Positions 7,326 through 15,837 of a DNA stretch of 64,000 bases are shown here, piece after piece (positions within the stretch are counted from its first letter, which is position 1; each line of letters begins with the position of its first letter). Position numbers and translations under genes: made by a program. The DNA is from Bacteroidota bacterium. Its GTDB lineage: Bacteria > Bacteroidota > Bacteroidia > Chitinophagales > Chitinophagaceae. Below the pieces are notes generated by a model. It was not told the origin of the DNA. It saw only the letters and a list, made by a program, of their open reading frames with translations, and ran no database searches. Location: NCBI GenBank assembly GCA_005882315.1, contig VBAR01000002.1, forward strand, positions 1 to 64,000. The letters are read 5' to 3'.

Positions 7326-8840
7326 TTATTCCTGGCAAGGTACAGCCACAGAAGAGATCACTCCTGTATTGCTAACTGTAATTTTCCAGCAATTACCATT
7401 AGGAGATTTTAGAATAACTCCTGTACCAAGTGTTTCTAATGATACATCACCATTTCTTACCTGCAATTTTGCCTTTGGGCTATCTGTACCAACACCGACA
7501 TTATTAGTATTATTTGTAACAAAGCAACCATCACCATTAATACATCCAAGATTACTGTTTAATGCTATTGCGATAGCAATATCTTTTTCAAAGCCAATGC
7601 TGTTTCCGGCAGCATCAATTTGAAGATCTGAATTATTAGATGCAGTCGGATGCTGAAATGACATAAACAGGAACTTATAATCAGGCGAAAAAGTAATGCC
7701 CGTTGGTTCCGATCCTGCAGGGGCAATTCCAAACAATTTTACATTGGGAGCGGCCTGTGTATGGTTACTCATCACTACCCAGATATAGTTATTGCTACCA
7801 TCCTGAAGAACCCATAAATTACCTTGCTCATCAAATGCTAAGTTATCATTTCCGGTTCCCCAGGGAGTGAGAACGGTTCCACCTGCATGAGTAATATTAT
7901 AGGATGCATTACCTACAAAAGTTTCCATTGCAGAAGTAGTGGTTCCGGAAATGGGATCAGCATCCAATAACCGGTATACCCTGTCTTCACCTTTTACGGA
8001 AAAATATACTTTTCCGTCGGGGCCAATCTCTACATCTTCTATTCCGTTAAAAGCTGTAGCACCTGCAGCACCACCCAATGTCATTGTATTATTCCTGTCA
8101 GCCTGGGTCGTATTATTTATCAGCACCCAATTGCCATTTCCTGTTTTGGGTCCTGTATATACATACAATGATCCGGCAGACAGGTCATCCATTGCAGTGG
8201 CAACAAACTTATACAGGTAACCGGGATTTGCATCATTGCCAAAATAAGCCGTTCTCCTGTTTGAATGAATGGCAATATTTTCTTTAGCTCCGCATCCCAT
8301 GGCCCATAGTTTTCTTACAACTGTTTTAGTAGAAGGATTAATTTCTACATGCCAGCCCAGGTCATTATAACCATCTGTATTTACATCAGCAGTTGAAATT
8401 ACTTCTTCACAGGTTATGATATTCCCCCATGGAGTTAAACCGCCGGAACAATTCCTGGCCGTACCTGCAACGGAAGCAAAATTTAATGCTGTTGCCCCGT
8501 TTTTATTCCAGAGTTTGGTGATTGGATTAAAAGAAACATTCATGGCTGTAACACCACCGGGTGTTAATTCATGATTAATACTCAGGTAACCATTTGTTGA
8601 GGATCCTGCAATTGGCATATAACCTGTAAAATCAAAATTATCCATCATGGTGCCAACAGGAAGTGGATCGCCATGTTCCATAATTTTTTGAAACCGGTGT
8701 GTAGCAGATGGAAATATAAAATTGCTTGTTTGAGCCGTAGGATTTACAGAAACAAAATTTGAAAGGCTTTGACTGTATAGTTCGTTATAAGGGAAGAAAA
8801 ACAAACATGCAATGCGAATAATGCATTTTACCGGTTTCAT
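7326..8840 (-). CDS. PhoX/DUF839-like exported protein
   Basis: 504 residues from the ATG at 8838-8840, chosen because it places a signal peptide (KCIIRIACLFFFPY...YSQ) at the N-terminus; an upstream in-frame start would precede the signal. The body resembles the PhoX/DUF839 beta-propeller family: CSGGLTPWGNIITCEE, FGNDANPGYLYKFV and GPDGKVYFSVKGED. PhoX enzymes are Ca/Fe-dependent alkaline phosphatases, but I cannot confirm all metal ligands here. The C-terminal 65 residues (NVGVGTDSPKAKLQV) resemble a tail-fibre-like module common in Bacteroidota secreted proteins rather than a type IX sorting domain. It is monocistronic. Confidence 0.75.
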   Translation of the reverse strand: MKPVKCIIRIACLFFFPYNELYSQSLSNFVSVNPTAQTSNFIFPSATHRFQKIMEHGDPLPVGTMMDNFDFTGYMPIAGSSTNGYLSINHELTPGGVTAMNVSFNPITKLWNKNGATALNFASVAGTARNCSGGLTPWGNIITCEEVISTADVNTDGYNDLGWHVEINPSTKTVVRKLWAMGCGAKENIAIHSNRRTAYFGNDANPGYLYKFVATAMDDLSAGSLYVYTGPKTGNGNWVLINNTTQADRNNTMTLGGAAGATAFNGIEDVEIGPDGKVYFSVKGEDRVYRLLDADPISGTTTSAMETFVGNASYNITHAGGTVLTPWGTGNDNLAFDEQGNLWVLQDGSNNYIWVVMSNHTQAAPNVKLFGIAPAGSEPTGITFSPDYKFLFMSFQHPTASNNSDLQIDAAGNSIGFEKDIAIAIALNSNLGCINGDGCFVTNNTNNVGVGTDSPKAKLQVRNGDVSLETLGTGVILKSPNGNCWKITVSNTGVISSVAVPCQE

Positions 8841-8982
8841 AAGAATTAATTTTAAATAGGTTTTTGAAATCAGGATCTTCAAATTTAAGATAAAATTTCC
8901 TTCCTTAAGTGCCACTAAATTTCAAACCAACTCTTCGGCGATGAGCCTCCGCAAGGGACTCAACCGGATACTGATATTATGA

Positions 8983-9070
8983 TAACCATTATGATATTCA
9001 TTCCGATGCGTGGGGCGACATCGGGGCGTTTTATTTTGTTACGGACACGACGCAAGGCTGAGAACAAATG
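8983..9070 (+). repeat. Intergenic repeat family B, copy 2
   Basis: Shares about 85% identity by eye with 6261-6348, including ATTCCGATGCGTGGGG, TTGTTACGGACACGA and CAAGGCTGAGA. As at copy 1, it lies just downstream of a minus-strand stop codon (9100). Confidence 0.7.
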
Positions 9071-9099
9071 TGACTGTTGGATGTAGTTTTTTTTCTTCG

Positions 9100-9657
9100 T
9101 TACGGTGCTGCTATTTTCTTTGCATCAACAATAATCCAGCGTTTTTGTTTTTTACCTGTTTTCTCCATTGCACCACTTTCTCCGTTGTATTCAAGAACAT
9201 CCATAAGTTTGTGCTTTAGAGTTACACTATAAGTTTGTCCTTTCAATGCAGGGCAGCCTTCATGGCCTTCACATTTGTTCATTATTTCTTTAATGGCAGG
9301 AATTTCACCTACCCATTCATATTCATCTTCTTTATTCGTTTTGGAATCTCTAAATGTTAAATGGGCAACATCACCAAAATAGAAGGTTGGGCTTTTAAGC
9401 ATCAAAACTTTCGTGTCTGCAGGAAGTATTGCTTTGGCAGTATCTTGGTTAGCGGTCGTCGATTGTGTATTATTCTTATTTTGAATTGCCGAAATCGAAC
9501 TTGAAGTGTCATTTGTTGCGCTTTTCTCTTTAAGCTGTAGTTCCTTTTCTTTCAAGGCAAGCTCTTTTTCTTTAAGCTCTAATTCTTTTTGTTTTGTGCT
9601 GTTTTGTCCACAAGAAAACAGGGTCACAACTAAAGCAAACAAGATAATGTGTCGCAT
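9100..9657 (-). CDS. Lipoprotein with coiled-coil repeat
   Basis: 185 residues. The N-terminal signal ends in a lipobox, TLFSCG (Cys16), so it is predicted to be lipid-anchored. Residues 24-46 form a charged seven-residue repeat (KELELKE, KELALKE, KELQLKE), a perfect heptad-like coiled coil. A Ser/Thr/Asn-rich linker and a C-terminal domain of about 100 residues follow, with a Cys pair in NKCEGHEGCPALKG that could form a disulphide. The C-terminal domain is not recognised. Function unknown. It is a single gene between family B and family A repeats. Confidence 0.75.
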   Translation of the reverse strand: MRHIILFALVVTLFSCGQNSTKQKELELKEKELALKEKELQLKEKSATNDTSSSISAIQNKNNTQSTTANQDTAKAILPADTKVLMLKSPTFYFGDVAHLTFRDSKTNKEDEYEWVGEIPAIKEIMNKCEGHEGCPALKGQTYSVTLKHKLMDVLEYNGESGAMEKTGKKQKRWIIVDAKKIAAP

Positions 9658-9714
9658 AATGAAAAGTTTAGGTTGAGAAGATGGTTTGATGAAGGGCTAT
9701 AAAATTACGGCCAA

Positions 9715-9850
9715 CATTCTGCTTTACGCAAATTCTTGTACAGAAAGTTAATTCATTTTGGCTTTGCTGCGAAGAACTATAGAAGAAAGATGCTGCAAGC
9801 TTCCTTCAATTATGTTGTACTGGCTGTGGGACAAGACCCGAGCGGAAGGA
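9715..9850 (+). repeat. Family A repeat, full copy 3
   Basis: Left block TTCTTGTACAGAAAGTTAAT, centre GCGAAGAACTATAGAAGAAA, right block TGTTGTACTGGCTGTGGG and GAGCGGAAGG. It ends four bases before the stop codon of the minus-strand gene at 9855, so that gene's transcript would run into it. Confidence 0.7.
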
Positions 9851-9854
9851 AACC

Positions 9855-10514
9855 TTAGCCGTTGTAAAATTTCCAATTCAATTTGAATTCTTCTTTGATT
9901 TCGTATTCCTGTATTTTTTGCATTATTGACTTTCTATGTTCGGCACCAATTAAAAACACTGCTTGATTATATTGGTTTCCTTTGCTGTAATTGTAAATAT
10001 TCTGAAGCATTGCGTTTTCGCGACTATCGTATTGTTCTGCGTGAAATAATTTGTAAATATCAAGTAGTCTATTCTTCTCGATTTCAGATTCCATAATATT
10101 TTTTTCCATAACCTCCTTTTTCTCTAAAAAGTCCAAAAATTTATCACTATTGAGATAATGAAAACCTTCCTGTGCTATCAAAGTCTCTTTCTCATTATCT
10201 AACTTTTTATAATCCTCATAATTAAAGAATGTAAGAAACATAAAAAAAATTTCGTCTTGGTATTTAGATAATTTTTGTCTTACATCAATATCGACTGGAA
10301 AAATTTTCACGTTATAAACCTCTAAATACTTATTTATTACGTCGGACTCTAAGTTTTTATGACTCTTGGTTATGTAATATTTTTCAAAGTAAGACGGGGG
10401 AATTTCTTCAAATATTATTTCAGGATTTATACTCTCAATTATTTTATACAATTCAGATGAATTGCATTTGCCGAGTTCTTCATGTCTTGTACAGATCAAA
10501 GTAATATTATACAT
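9855..10514 (-). CDS. TraB/ChaN-like uncharacterised protein
   Basis: 219 residues from the ATG at 10512-10514. The order of motifs is suggestive of the TraB/ChaN/Tiki superfamily: an N-terminal strand with TRHEELGKCN, then PEIIFEEIPPSYF, a helical middle, RENAMLQNI and a C-terminal FLIGAEHRKSIM with the GxxH motif. Members of that superfamily are putative metalloproteases or haem-binding proteins. I am not certain of the assignment. Its neighbours are two HNH nuclease genes and an AIPR-like gene, so a defence role is conceivable but only by association. No signal peptide, so cytoplasmic. Confidence 0.55.
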   Translation of the reverse strand: MYNITLICTRHEELGKCNSSELYKIIESINPEIIFEEIPPSYFEKYYITKSHKNLESDVINKYLEVYNVKIFPVDIDVRQKLSKYQDEIFFMFLTFFNYEDYKKLDNEKETLIAQEGFHYLNSDKFLDFLEKKEVMEKNIMESEIEKNRLLDIYKLFHAEQYDSRENAMLQNIYNYSKGNQYNQAVFLIGAEHRKSIMQKIQEYEIKEEFKLNWKFYNG

Positions 10515-10550
10515 AACATTCTCTTTGTAAAACAATCTAATGGATGATTG

Positions 10551-11021
10551 TTATTTTTTGTGATTTGGCTTACGTCGCTTTCTAACATTCATCTCATGTT
10601 TAACGAACTCATTTGCGATCTGTAATCCAAGTTCTGAATTACGTAACATCTTTCCTTTCGCCCAAACGCCAAGCTTCAATATTATTTGTAATTCTTCAGA
10701 AGCAAAATGCCACCTATAACTATTACATGTCTGGCAACTTGGTAGATAATTATTTTCGTTGTGTTCACCACCAGAACTGTGCGTTTTTACATGATCTGCA
10801 TGAAATCCATTTAAATGAATTTCTACTCCACAAACGTGACATCTTGAATTAGTCTTTTCCAGAATTAATTTACGTTGTGCCTTTGTAAGTGCTGATCGCT
10901 TTTTTCCTTTAAAACTTGCATTTGCTTTCCACCTAATTTTCCTAAGAGTATGTACAAGTTTGACTAAGCCCTTACCAGTTTTAATAGTTCGGAGAAATTG
11001 TAATTCAGGTTTTTTTCTCAT
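10551..11021 (-). CDS. HNH endonuclease domain protein
   Basis: 156 residues. A basic N-terminal helical part (about residues 1-55) precedes an HNH domain. First zinc knuckle CHVCG, catalytic HADHVKTHSSGG, Asn in NENNYLPSC and second knuckle CQTCN are all present, so the beta-beta-alpha-metal site appears intact. The tail is strongly basic (RKRRKPNHKK) and may bind DNA. It lies between the TraB/ChaN-like gene and the EVE-HNH gene on the same strand, with 36- and 43-bp gaps, so the three may be co-transcribed. Specific target unknown. Confidence 0.8.
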   Translation of the reverse strand: MRKKPELQFLRTIKTGKGLVKLVHTLRKIRWKANASFKGKKRSALTKAQRKLILEKTNSRCHVCGVEIHLNGFHADHVKTHSSGGEHNENNYLPSCQTCNSYRWHFASEELQIILKLGVWAKGKMLRNSELGLQIANEFVKHEMNVRKRRKPNHKK

Positions 11022-11064
11022 TTGGAGTTAATTTTTTCAGAAGCATTGCTCAAGTATACTACTT

Positions 11065-12246
11065 CTATTTATTTTTTATAAGGTCCTTTAACTCTTCAAT
11101 AGATAAAGGTGGATTTTGTTTATGTAGCATTGCATGACAGTTTGGACAAACTGGCCTAAGGTCATCAATTGGATTTACTTTATACTCTTTGCCGACGGAG
11201 GAAATCTGGGTTAAATGGTGAACATGAATAAACTGGTAGCCGATGTTACCATAGTGTTTCTCAAAATTGAAATCACACACTAAACAAGAATAACCAAAAT
11301 GTTTGAGGCATTCAGTTCTAGCATGAATATTTCTCTCATATCTCGTTTGAGTAACTTGAGCTACTGAACCCTCAAGATATGTTTGCAACAAGTCTTTGTT
11401 TTCAATAAACGGGTTGTGCGAAATATTTTGGTTTCTCAAAAATTCAAACCATTCTTCTTCAAGTTCACCAAGAACTTCAGGCTTTATTGAAATTCCAGAT
11501 GCTTGAGGTGTCCATGTTTGATTTTTTAAATTACCAGCTTTAAGATTGTCAAGCAACAGTATTGGATCTTTTTCAGGATTGAGAAGTATGTCAAATTCAA
11601 TGACAACTCTTGGTACAAGTTTGTCTTCGCCACTCCAATGTTGAGAAAGAAAAGGTTCTGAAACAACCTTGCCTGATGCAAAAATACCTTTAGGATTAGT
11701 ACCTAGTTTAACAATGAAAGCTCTATCTCCCGGTCGAACACTTTTATGACTTTTACAACTCCATTTTTGCGTCGCTTTTCCCGTTTTATATAGTTCTTCT
11801 ATGTTCTCATTAAGGTCTTTCCAATCCCAATTATCAGGATTCCATGCAAACAAAAAAGCTCTTTGTAATGAGATGGGTCTAATGCTGGCAACTAAACCAC
11901 ATTCCTCCAATGCTTCCTTCAATTCAGGTTTAAGTTTCCAAATAAAAAAATCGCCTTTATAATAGCCAGAAAAAAAGAAGTCCCAATATCTTTTGGAGCC
12001 ATCACTTCTTACACTTTGCTTAATATCATATTTTTTTAAAATACGCATTCCAAGTCCAGCGATTCTTCCAACAACAGCAGCTTTATCCTTCCATCCAATA
12101 ATTCTAGCGAGATCTGTTGCAGATGCTTCTTGTTTTTCTAAAGAATAAATTGTCTGAAAGATTAGAAGATCATCCGCATCCAAAAGTGGTTTGTCCTGCA
12201 GAATCTCTATAAAAGTGTCTTTGTCGATTCGTGGTTTTGCATCCAT
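11065..12246 (-). CDS. wHTH-EVE-HNH predicted modification-dependent nuclease
   Basis: 393 residues in three parts. Residues 1-105 look like a winged-helix domain (SATDLARIIGWKDKAAVVGRI). Residues about 120-270 resemble an EVE/PUA-like domain, with AFLFAWNPDNWDW at the start and VRPGDRAFIVKLG in the core; EVE domains bind modified bases. Residues about 305-393 are an McrA-like HNH domain: GYSCLVCDF, FIHVHHLTQISS, DDLRPVCPNCHAMLH. All HNH residues are visible. EVE plus HNH architectures are predicted type IV restriction enzymes that cleave modified DNA, so anti-phage activity is a reasonable inference. It heads a minus-strand group divergent from the AIPR-like gene. Confidence 0.8.
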   Translation of the reverse strand: MDAKPRIDKDTFIEILQDKPLLDADDLLIFQTIYSLEKQEASATDLARIIGWKDKAAVVGRIAGLGMRILKKYDIKQSVRSDGSKRYWDFFFSGYYKGDFFIWKLKPELKEALEECGLVASIRPISLQRAFLFAWNPDNWDWKDLNENIEELYKTGKATQKWSCKSHKSVRPGDRAFIVKLGTNPKGIFASGKVVSEPFLSQHWSGEDKLVPRVVIEFDILLNPEKDPILLLDNLKAGNLKNQTWTPQASGISIKPEVLGELEEEWFEFLRNQNISHNPFIENKDLLQTYLEGSVAQVTQTRYERNIHARTECLKHFGYSCLVCDFNFEKHYGNIGYQFIHVHHLTQISSVGKEYKVNPIDDLRPVCPNCHAMLHKQNPPLSIEELKDLIKNK

Positions 12247-12270
12247 GCGCTAAGTATTAATATTCACTCG

Positions 12271-12340
12271 AAACTTTCACTCGAAAGTTAATCCATTTTT
12301 CAGTTGTTGGTTCGAAGAACTATGGAAGAAAGATGCCGAT
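12271..12340 (+). repeat. Family A repeat, left-half fragment
   Basis: TCGAAAGTTAATCCATTTTT and TTCGAAGAACTATGGAAGAA match the left block; the right block is missing. It lies in the 326-bp gap between the divergent EVE-HNH and AIPR-like genes. Apart from this fragment and the inverted repeat at 12524-12569, I see only AT-rich sequence there and no tRNA. Confidence 0.65.
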
Positions 12341-12523
12341 AACTCAACACAAATATTGGTATAAAGACAAATAATTTTGGGACGTAAAGAAAATATCAAT
12401 ACGTTTGCACTGCTTATTGGATTATAAGCTCCATTGGTAAAATGGAAAAGCGTCTGGATAGATGCGAGGTATTATGATCGAAAAGTCATTTGGTAAAGGA
12501 ACGAGCCTAATCTCTTTTCTTCA

Positions 12524-12569
12524 TAATATTTATTTAATTATTTTCTTCGTTCCGATTAAATAAATATTA
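12524..12569. promoter_or_regulatory. Perfect 15-bp inverted repeat at AIPR-like start
   Basis: TAATATTTATTTAAT (12524-12538) and its exact complement (12555-12569) are separated by 16 bases and end three bases before the ATG at 12573. It could be an operator for autoregulation or an RNA hairpin covering the ribosome-binding region. No clear Shine-Dalgarno sequence is visible between it and the start. Confidence 0.6.
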
Positions 12570-12572
12570 ATC

Positions 12573-13877
12573 ATGAGTAGTTTAATCTTAAAATTAGATC
12601 ACCCTCATAGCCTTCAGGCTTCATTAGAGGGATTAAAAATTCAGAAATTAGTTTCAAGCATCTCTCCACTCAGCTTCATTAAGCTATTAAAGGAGGCAGA
12701 CAACAAGGTTAATCCAAGAATTGCTACAGTTAATCCGATTACTAAAAGCATACTTGAGACATTGGAATTTAGTCCAGAGTTATTTTGGTTTAAATCCAAA
12801 GGAATTTTGCTCGCTACAGAAACTTGCGAATTATTAGAACGGAACCGCGTCCGCATTTCTCTCGGTAATTTAGATTATGAGGGGATTATGGATGGCGGTC
12901 ACAACACGTTTGCGGTTGCAATTTATTTAATAGAGCAGCTTTTTGATGTCAAAATAAAAGATTGGGTCAGCTGCAAAGAATTCTGGAATGAAAATTATGA
13001 AGAGATTTTGACGAGATATGAAAGTAGAAAAGACGAATTTAAGTTCTCAATTCCAATAGAGATCATTACGCCAAATTCGGAAGATGGAGCAGTAGATGAG
13101 TTTTATGATTTTATTTCTGAAATATGTTCTGCCAGAAATAACAACGTTCAATTAAAGGAAACTGCAAAAGGAAATCAAGTAGGCTTTTACGATTACTTAA
13201 AGGGAAATTTAGACGAGGAGTTTGAGATTATTTGGAAAACGGGAGATGCAGGGAAAATTAAATCTGAAGATGTAATTAGTTTGTCAACATTAGGGCTGAT
13301 TTTCTTAAAGGGGAAAGGCGTTTTACCTGAAGAGATTAACGGCCTAAATAAAGTAAGTATTTATTCTCAAAAGGGCAAATGTGTTGACTTCTTTAATGAA
13401 GTCATGAAGAATAAAAAAATTAGTGTTGAGGAGAAAGGAAAATATCAATTACGATCAAAAGCGGTAAAATCAGTGTTAGATTTAACAAGCGACATACTTC
13501 GCTTTTTCGATCGTTTGTATATTGAATTTCCGAACTTATATCATCAAGCAGCACCTGGAAAATTTGGACGTATATCCTCAGTTGATAATAAAAAAAGTGG
13601 AAAGGTCCCATTTCATACAACTGATGAAACCTCCGATTATCAATACTCTCCGGGATTTTTCTATCCTCTAATATGTGGATTAACAAACCTAATGAAATAT
13701 GATGAAGTGAATGATGCAGTAATCTGGAAGACAAATCCAGTAGATCTTGATTTGTCTAAGCTTGAATTATCGCAATATGTTGAATTGATAAGGATGGTTA
13801 ATTACGATCCTCAAAAGATAGGAAAGGGTTCTGCATTTTATACTGAAGCCGAAAGTGTATTCGAAAGGCTGAATTAA
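12573..13877 (+). CDS. AIPR-like (abortive infection phage resistance) protein
   Basis: 434 residues. The region at about residues 45-115 has the order typical of AIPR proteins: NPRIATVNPITKSILETL, FWFKSKGILLATE, then GNLDYEGIMDGGHNTFAVA, where AIPR proteins show an F-x-NNGI block followed by I-NGGQT. A SARNNNVQLKE motif at about residue 188 matches the N-x-Q-x-x-x-x block of this family. The remaining C-terminus is not recognised. AIPR proteins were described in abortive-infection systems, and this gene is next to nuclease genes. It is transcribed alone, behind a perfect inverted repeat, and ends in a strong terminator. Confidence 0.65.
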   Translation: MSSLILKLDHPHSLQASLEGLKIQKLVSSISPLSFIKLLKEADNKVNPRIATVNPITKSILETLEFSPELFWFKSKGILLATETCELLERNRVRISLGNLDYEGIMDGGHNTFAVAIYLIEQLFDVKIKDWVSCKEFWNENYEEILTRYESRKDEFKFSIPIEIITPNSEDGAVDEFYDFISEICSARNNNVQLKETAKGNQVGFYDYLKGNLDEEFEIIWKTGDAGKIKSEDVISLSTLGLIFLKGKGVLPEEINGLNKVSIYSQKGKCVDFFNEVMKNKKISVEEKGKYQLRSKAVKSVLDLTSDILRFFDRLYIEFPNLYHQAAPGKFGRISSVDNKKSGKVPFHTTDETSDYQYSPGFFYPLICGLTNLMKYDEVNDAVIWKTNPVDLDLSKLELSQYVELIRMVNYDPQKIGKGSAFYTEAESVFERLN

Positions 13878-13891
13878 ACCAGTGGAATGTA

Positions 13892-13927
13892 AAATAAAAA
13901 GGACTGCAATTGCAGTCCTTTTTATTT
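13892..13927. terminator. Perfect palindromic terminator
   Basis: 16-bp arms AAATAAAAAGGACTGC and GCAGTCCTTTTTATTT around AATT. It ends the AIPR-like gene and can work in both directions; the convergent preA ends at 14056. Confidence 0.85.
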
Positions 13928-14055
13928 ATTTCGAAACTTAGAAATATACAAATGGAAAAATTGTCACTAAATCATGCCGAGTAATGAATCAAGCGTACAA
14001 GAGTGCGACGCAACAGAAGCTTAATAGTAGCAATGCAGCTTAGTACATAATCCTC

Positions 14056-15324
14056 TTAATGATCATTCAGCGGCAATCCTCTTTTCTGAAATTCTATCCA
14101 GTTCAAATACTCAGGAGCAACTCGATGCTCTTCCATAGTAATACAATTATCAACGGGGCAAACAAGCATGCAGAGATTGCAGCCAACACATTCTTCATCT
14201 TTTACAGTGTAGGTGTTGTAAGGTTTGCCATAGGCCAAATTGATAGATTGATGTGATGCATCTTCACAGGCAATATAACAGAGGCCACAGTGTATGCATT
14301 TATCCTGGTTTATTTTAGCAATATGATGATAGTTGATATCCAGATCTTCCCAATGCGTAATGGTGGATACAGACTTGCCAATAAAATCATCGAGTGTTTT
14401 AAATCCTTTTTCATCCATCCAGTTGTTCAGCCCTTCGCACATATCTTCAATAATTCGGAAACCATATTTCATAGCAGCCGTGCATACCTGCACATTGCTT
14501 GCACCCAGCAACATAAACTCTACCGCATCTTTCCATGTGCTTACACCACCAATTCCTGAAATAGGAACTGTCTTTGTCAGATCATCCTGCGCAATAGTAG
14601 TTAGCATTTTTAATGCAATAGGTTTTACTGCCGGTCCGCAATAACCACCAAAGACAGATTTACCCGCCACATAAGGATTGGGTACGAGTGTATCCAGGTC
14701 AACACCTGTTACAGATTGTATGGTATTGATCAATGACAACGCATTGGTGCCTGCTTTTACTACTGATCTTCCTGTTGGTACCACCGAGTGTACATTGGGT
14801 GTAAGTTTGGTTATTACCGGGATATGTGCTGCTTCCATTACCCATTCCACTACCATGCAGGCTATCTCGGGGTCCTGCCCAACAGCGGCACCCATTCCAC
14901 GTTCTGTCATTCCATGCGGGCAACCAAAATTCAGTTCCAGTCCATGTGCTCCTGTGTCTTCTACTTTTTTTATGAGTTCATGCCAGCTTTTTTTATCATT
15001 GTCTGCCATCAGCGAAACAATCATTGCACGGTCAGGAAATAATTTTATGCATTCAGCAATTTCCTGCAGGTTTAGATCAAGCGGACGATCACTAATGAGT
15101 TCTATATTATTAAAGCCCATCATTTTTCCACCATTAAAATCAACAGCCGAATATCTTGATGAAACATTTTTTACCTGGCTGCCAAGTGTTTTCCAAACCA
15201 CACCGCCCCAGCCGGCTTCAAATGCACGAAGCACATTATATTTTTTATCGGTGGGAGGCGCACTCGCCAACCAATACGGATTGGGTGACTTGATTCCTAA
15301 AAATGTTGAGGTTATGTCGGCCAT
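14056..15324 (-). CDS. preA: NAD-dependent dihydropyrimidine dehydrogenase, PreA subunit
   Basis: 422 residues from the ATG at 15322-15324; a longer frame upstream is coded by a palindromic repeat and is not conserved. PreA carries FMN and reduces uracil or thymine to the 5,6-dihydro form, with electrons from PreT. Visible are the dihydroorotate-dehydrogenase-like barrel start (STFLGIKSPNPYWLASAPPT), ELNFGCPHGMTERGMG, the active-site Cys region GGYCGPAVKP, and a C-terminal ferredoxin domain with two 4Fe-4S motifs, CIHCGLCYIAC and CVGCNLCMLVC. It is the last gene of the pyrimidine-degradation group and is separated from preT by an inserted GxxExxY gene. Confidence 0.93.
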   Translation of the reverse strand: MADITSTFLGIKSPNPYWLASAPPTDKKYNVLRAFEAGWGGVVWKTLGSQVKNVSSRYSAVDFNGGKMMGFNNIELISDRPLDLNLQEIAECIKLFPDRAMIVSLMADNDKKSWHELIKKVEDTGAHGLELNFGCPHGMTERGMGAAVGQDPEIACMVVEWVMEAAHIPVITKLTPNVHSVVPTGRSVVKAGTNALSLINTIQSVTGVDLDTLVPNPYVAGKSVFGGYCGPAVKPIALKMLTTIAQDDLTKTVPISGIGGVSTWKDAVEFMLLGASNVQVCTAAMKYGFRIIEDMCEGLNNWMDEKGFKTLDDFIGKSVSTITHWEDLDINYHHIAKINQDKCIHCGLCYIACEDASHQSINLAYGKPYNTYTVKDEECVGCNLCMLVCPVDNCITMEEHRVAPEYLNWIEFQKRGLPLNDH

Positions 15325-15353
15325 GTTTTTCTTTTTTGTTGCAAACAAATATT

Positions 15354-15436
15354 TCACGCAAAGGCGCAAAGAATACAGATAAGACGCCAAGAAAACCTTT
15401 GCGTCTTTGCTCCTTGGCGTCTTTGCGTGAAACCAG
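15354..15436. repeat. 80-bp palindromic repeat (family C), copy 1
   Basis: Begins TTTCACGCAAAGGCGCAAAG and ends CTTGGCGTCTTTGCGTGAAA, so the ends are near-perfect inverted repeats. It is closely similar to 15838-15919 and 18316-18387. It lies between preA and the GxxExxY gene and extends the preA reading frame upstream without being part of the protein. Confidence 0.85.
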
Positions 15437-15446
15437 GGAGCTAAGT

Positions 15447-15824
15447 TTATAAGTTATTTACTATTCTGTGAATCCCGTCTTTGATAAGAGCTACATTAAA
15501 ATTTATTAAAAGACCAAGCTTACATCCTGTTAATTTCAAGTAAGTCTGTACTTGTTTATAATGAACTGGTGCTAATAATTCAACTGATTTTAATTCTACC
15601 ACAACTTTGTTATCGATTATCACATCTGCTCTGAAACCCGCATCCATTTTTATTGTTTCATGAACCAATGGGATTGGATGTTGTTTCAAATAAGGAATAT
15701 TTTTCTTTCCCCATTCATAACAGAAAACTTCTTCATAAACACTTTCAAACAAACCGGGTCCATACTGTGTATGAATCTTAAAGCACAGATCTACTACTTC
15801 TTTAGCTATTTCATTTTCAGTCAT
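15447..15824 (-). CDS. GxxExxY protein (PD-(D/E)XK_3 nuclease-like)
   Basis: 125 residues, full family length. The naming motif is GPGLFESVYEE at about residues 22-32, followed by AGFRADVIIDNKVVVELKSVE at about residues 62-82, which gives the D-(x)n-E-x-K pattern of PD-(D/E)XK nucleases. Activity of this family has not been established as far as I know. The gene interrupts the preT-preA order and is bounded on both sides by family C palindromes with only about 10-15 bp of spacing, suggesting it was inserted together with them. It has no role in pyrimidine catabolism that I can see. Confidence 0.85.
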   Translation of the reverse strand: MTENEIAKEVVDLCFKIHTQYGPGLFESVYEEVFCYEWGKKNIPYLKQHPIPLVHETIKMDAGFRADVIIDNKVVVELKSVELLAPVHYKQVQTYLKLTGCKLGLLINFNVALIKDGIHRIVNNL

Positions 15825-15837
15825 TCTTCCTTTTTAT

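Noticed and set aside
82-12340. Family A repeats as a CRISPR array
   Set aside because: Copies are kilobases apart with no regular spacers, and no cas genes are present.
12421-12500. Possible tRNA-like sequence in the EVE-HNH/AIPR gap
   Set aside because: No cloverleaf with TTC and matching acceptor stem could be drawn.
14059-14644. Plus-strand open frames over preA and similar long antisense frames elsewhere
   Set aside because: They are shadows of well-supported genes on the other strand and have low-complexity protein sequences.
15325-15390. N-terminal extension of PreA by 22 residues
   Set aside because: The extra codons are formed by a family C palindrome and its flank; the conserved PreA start is at 15322-15324.
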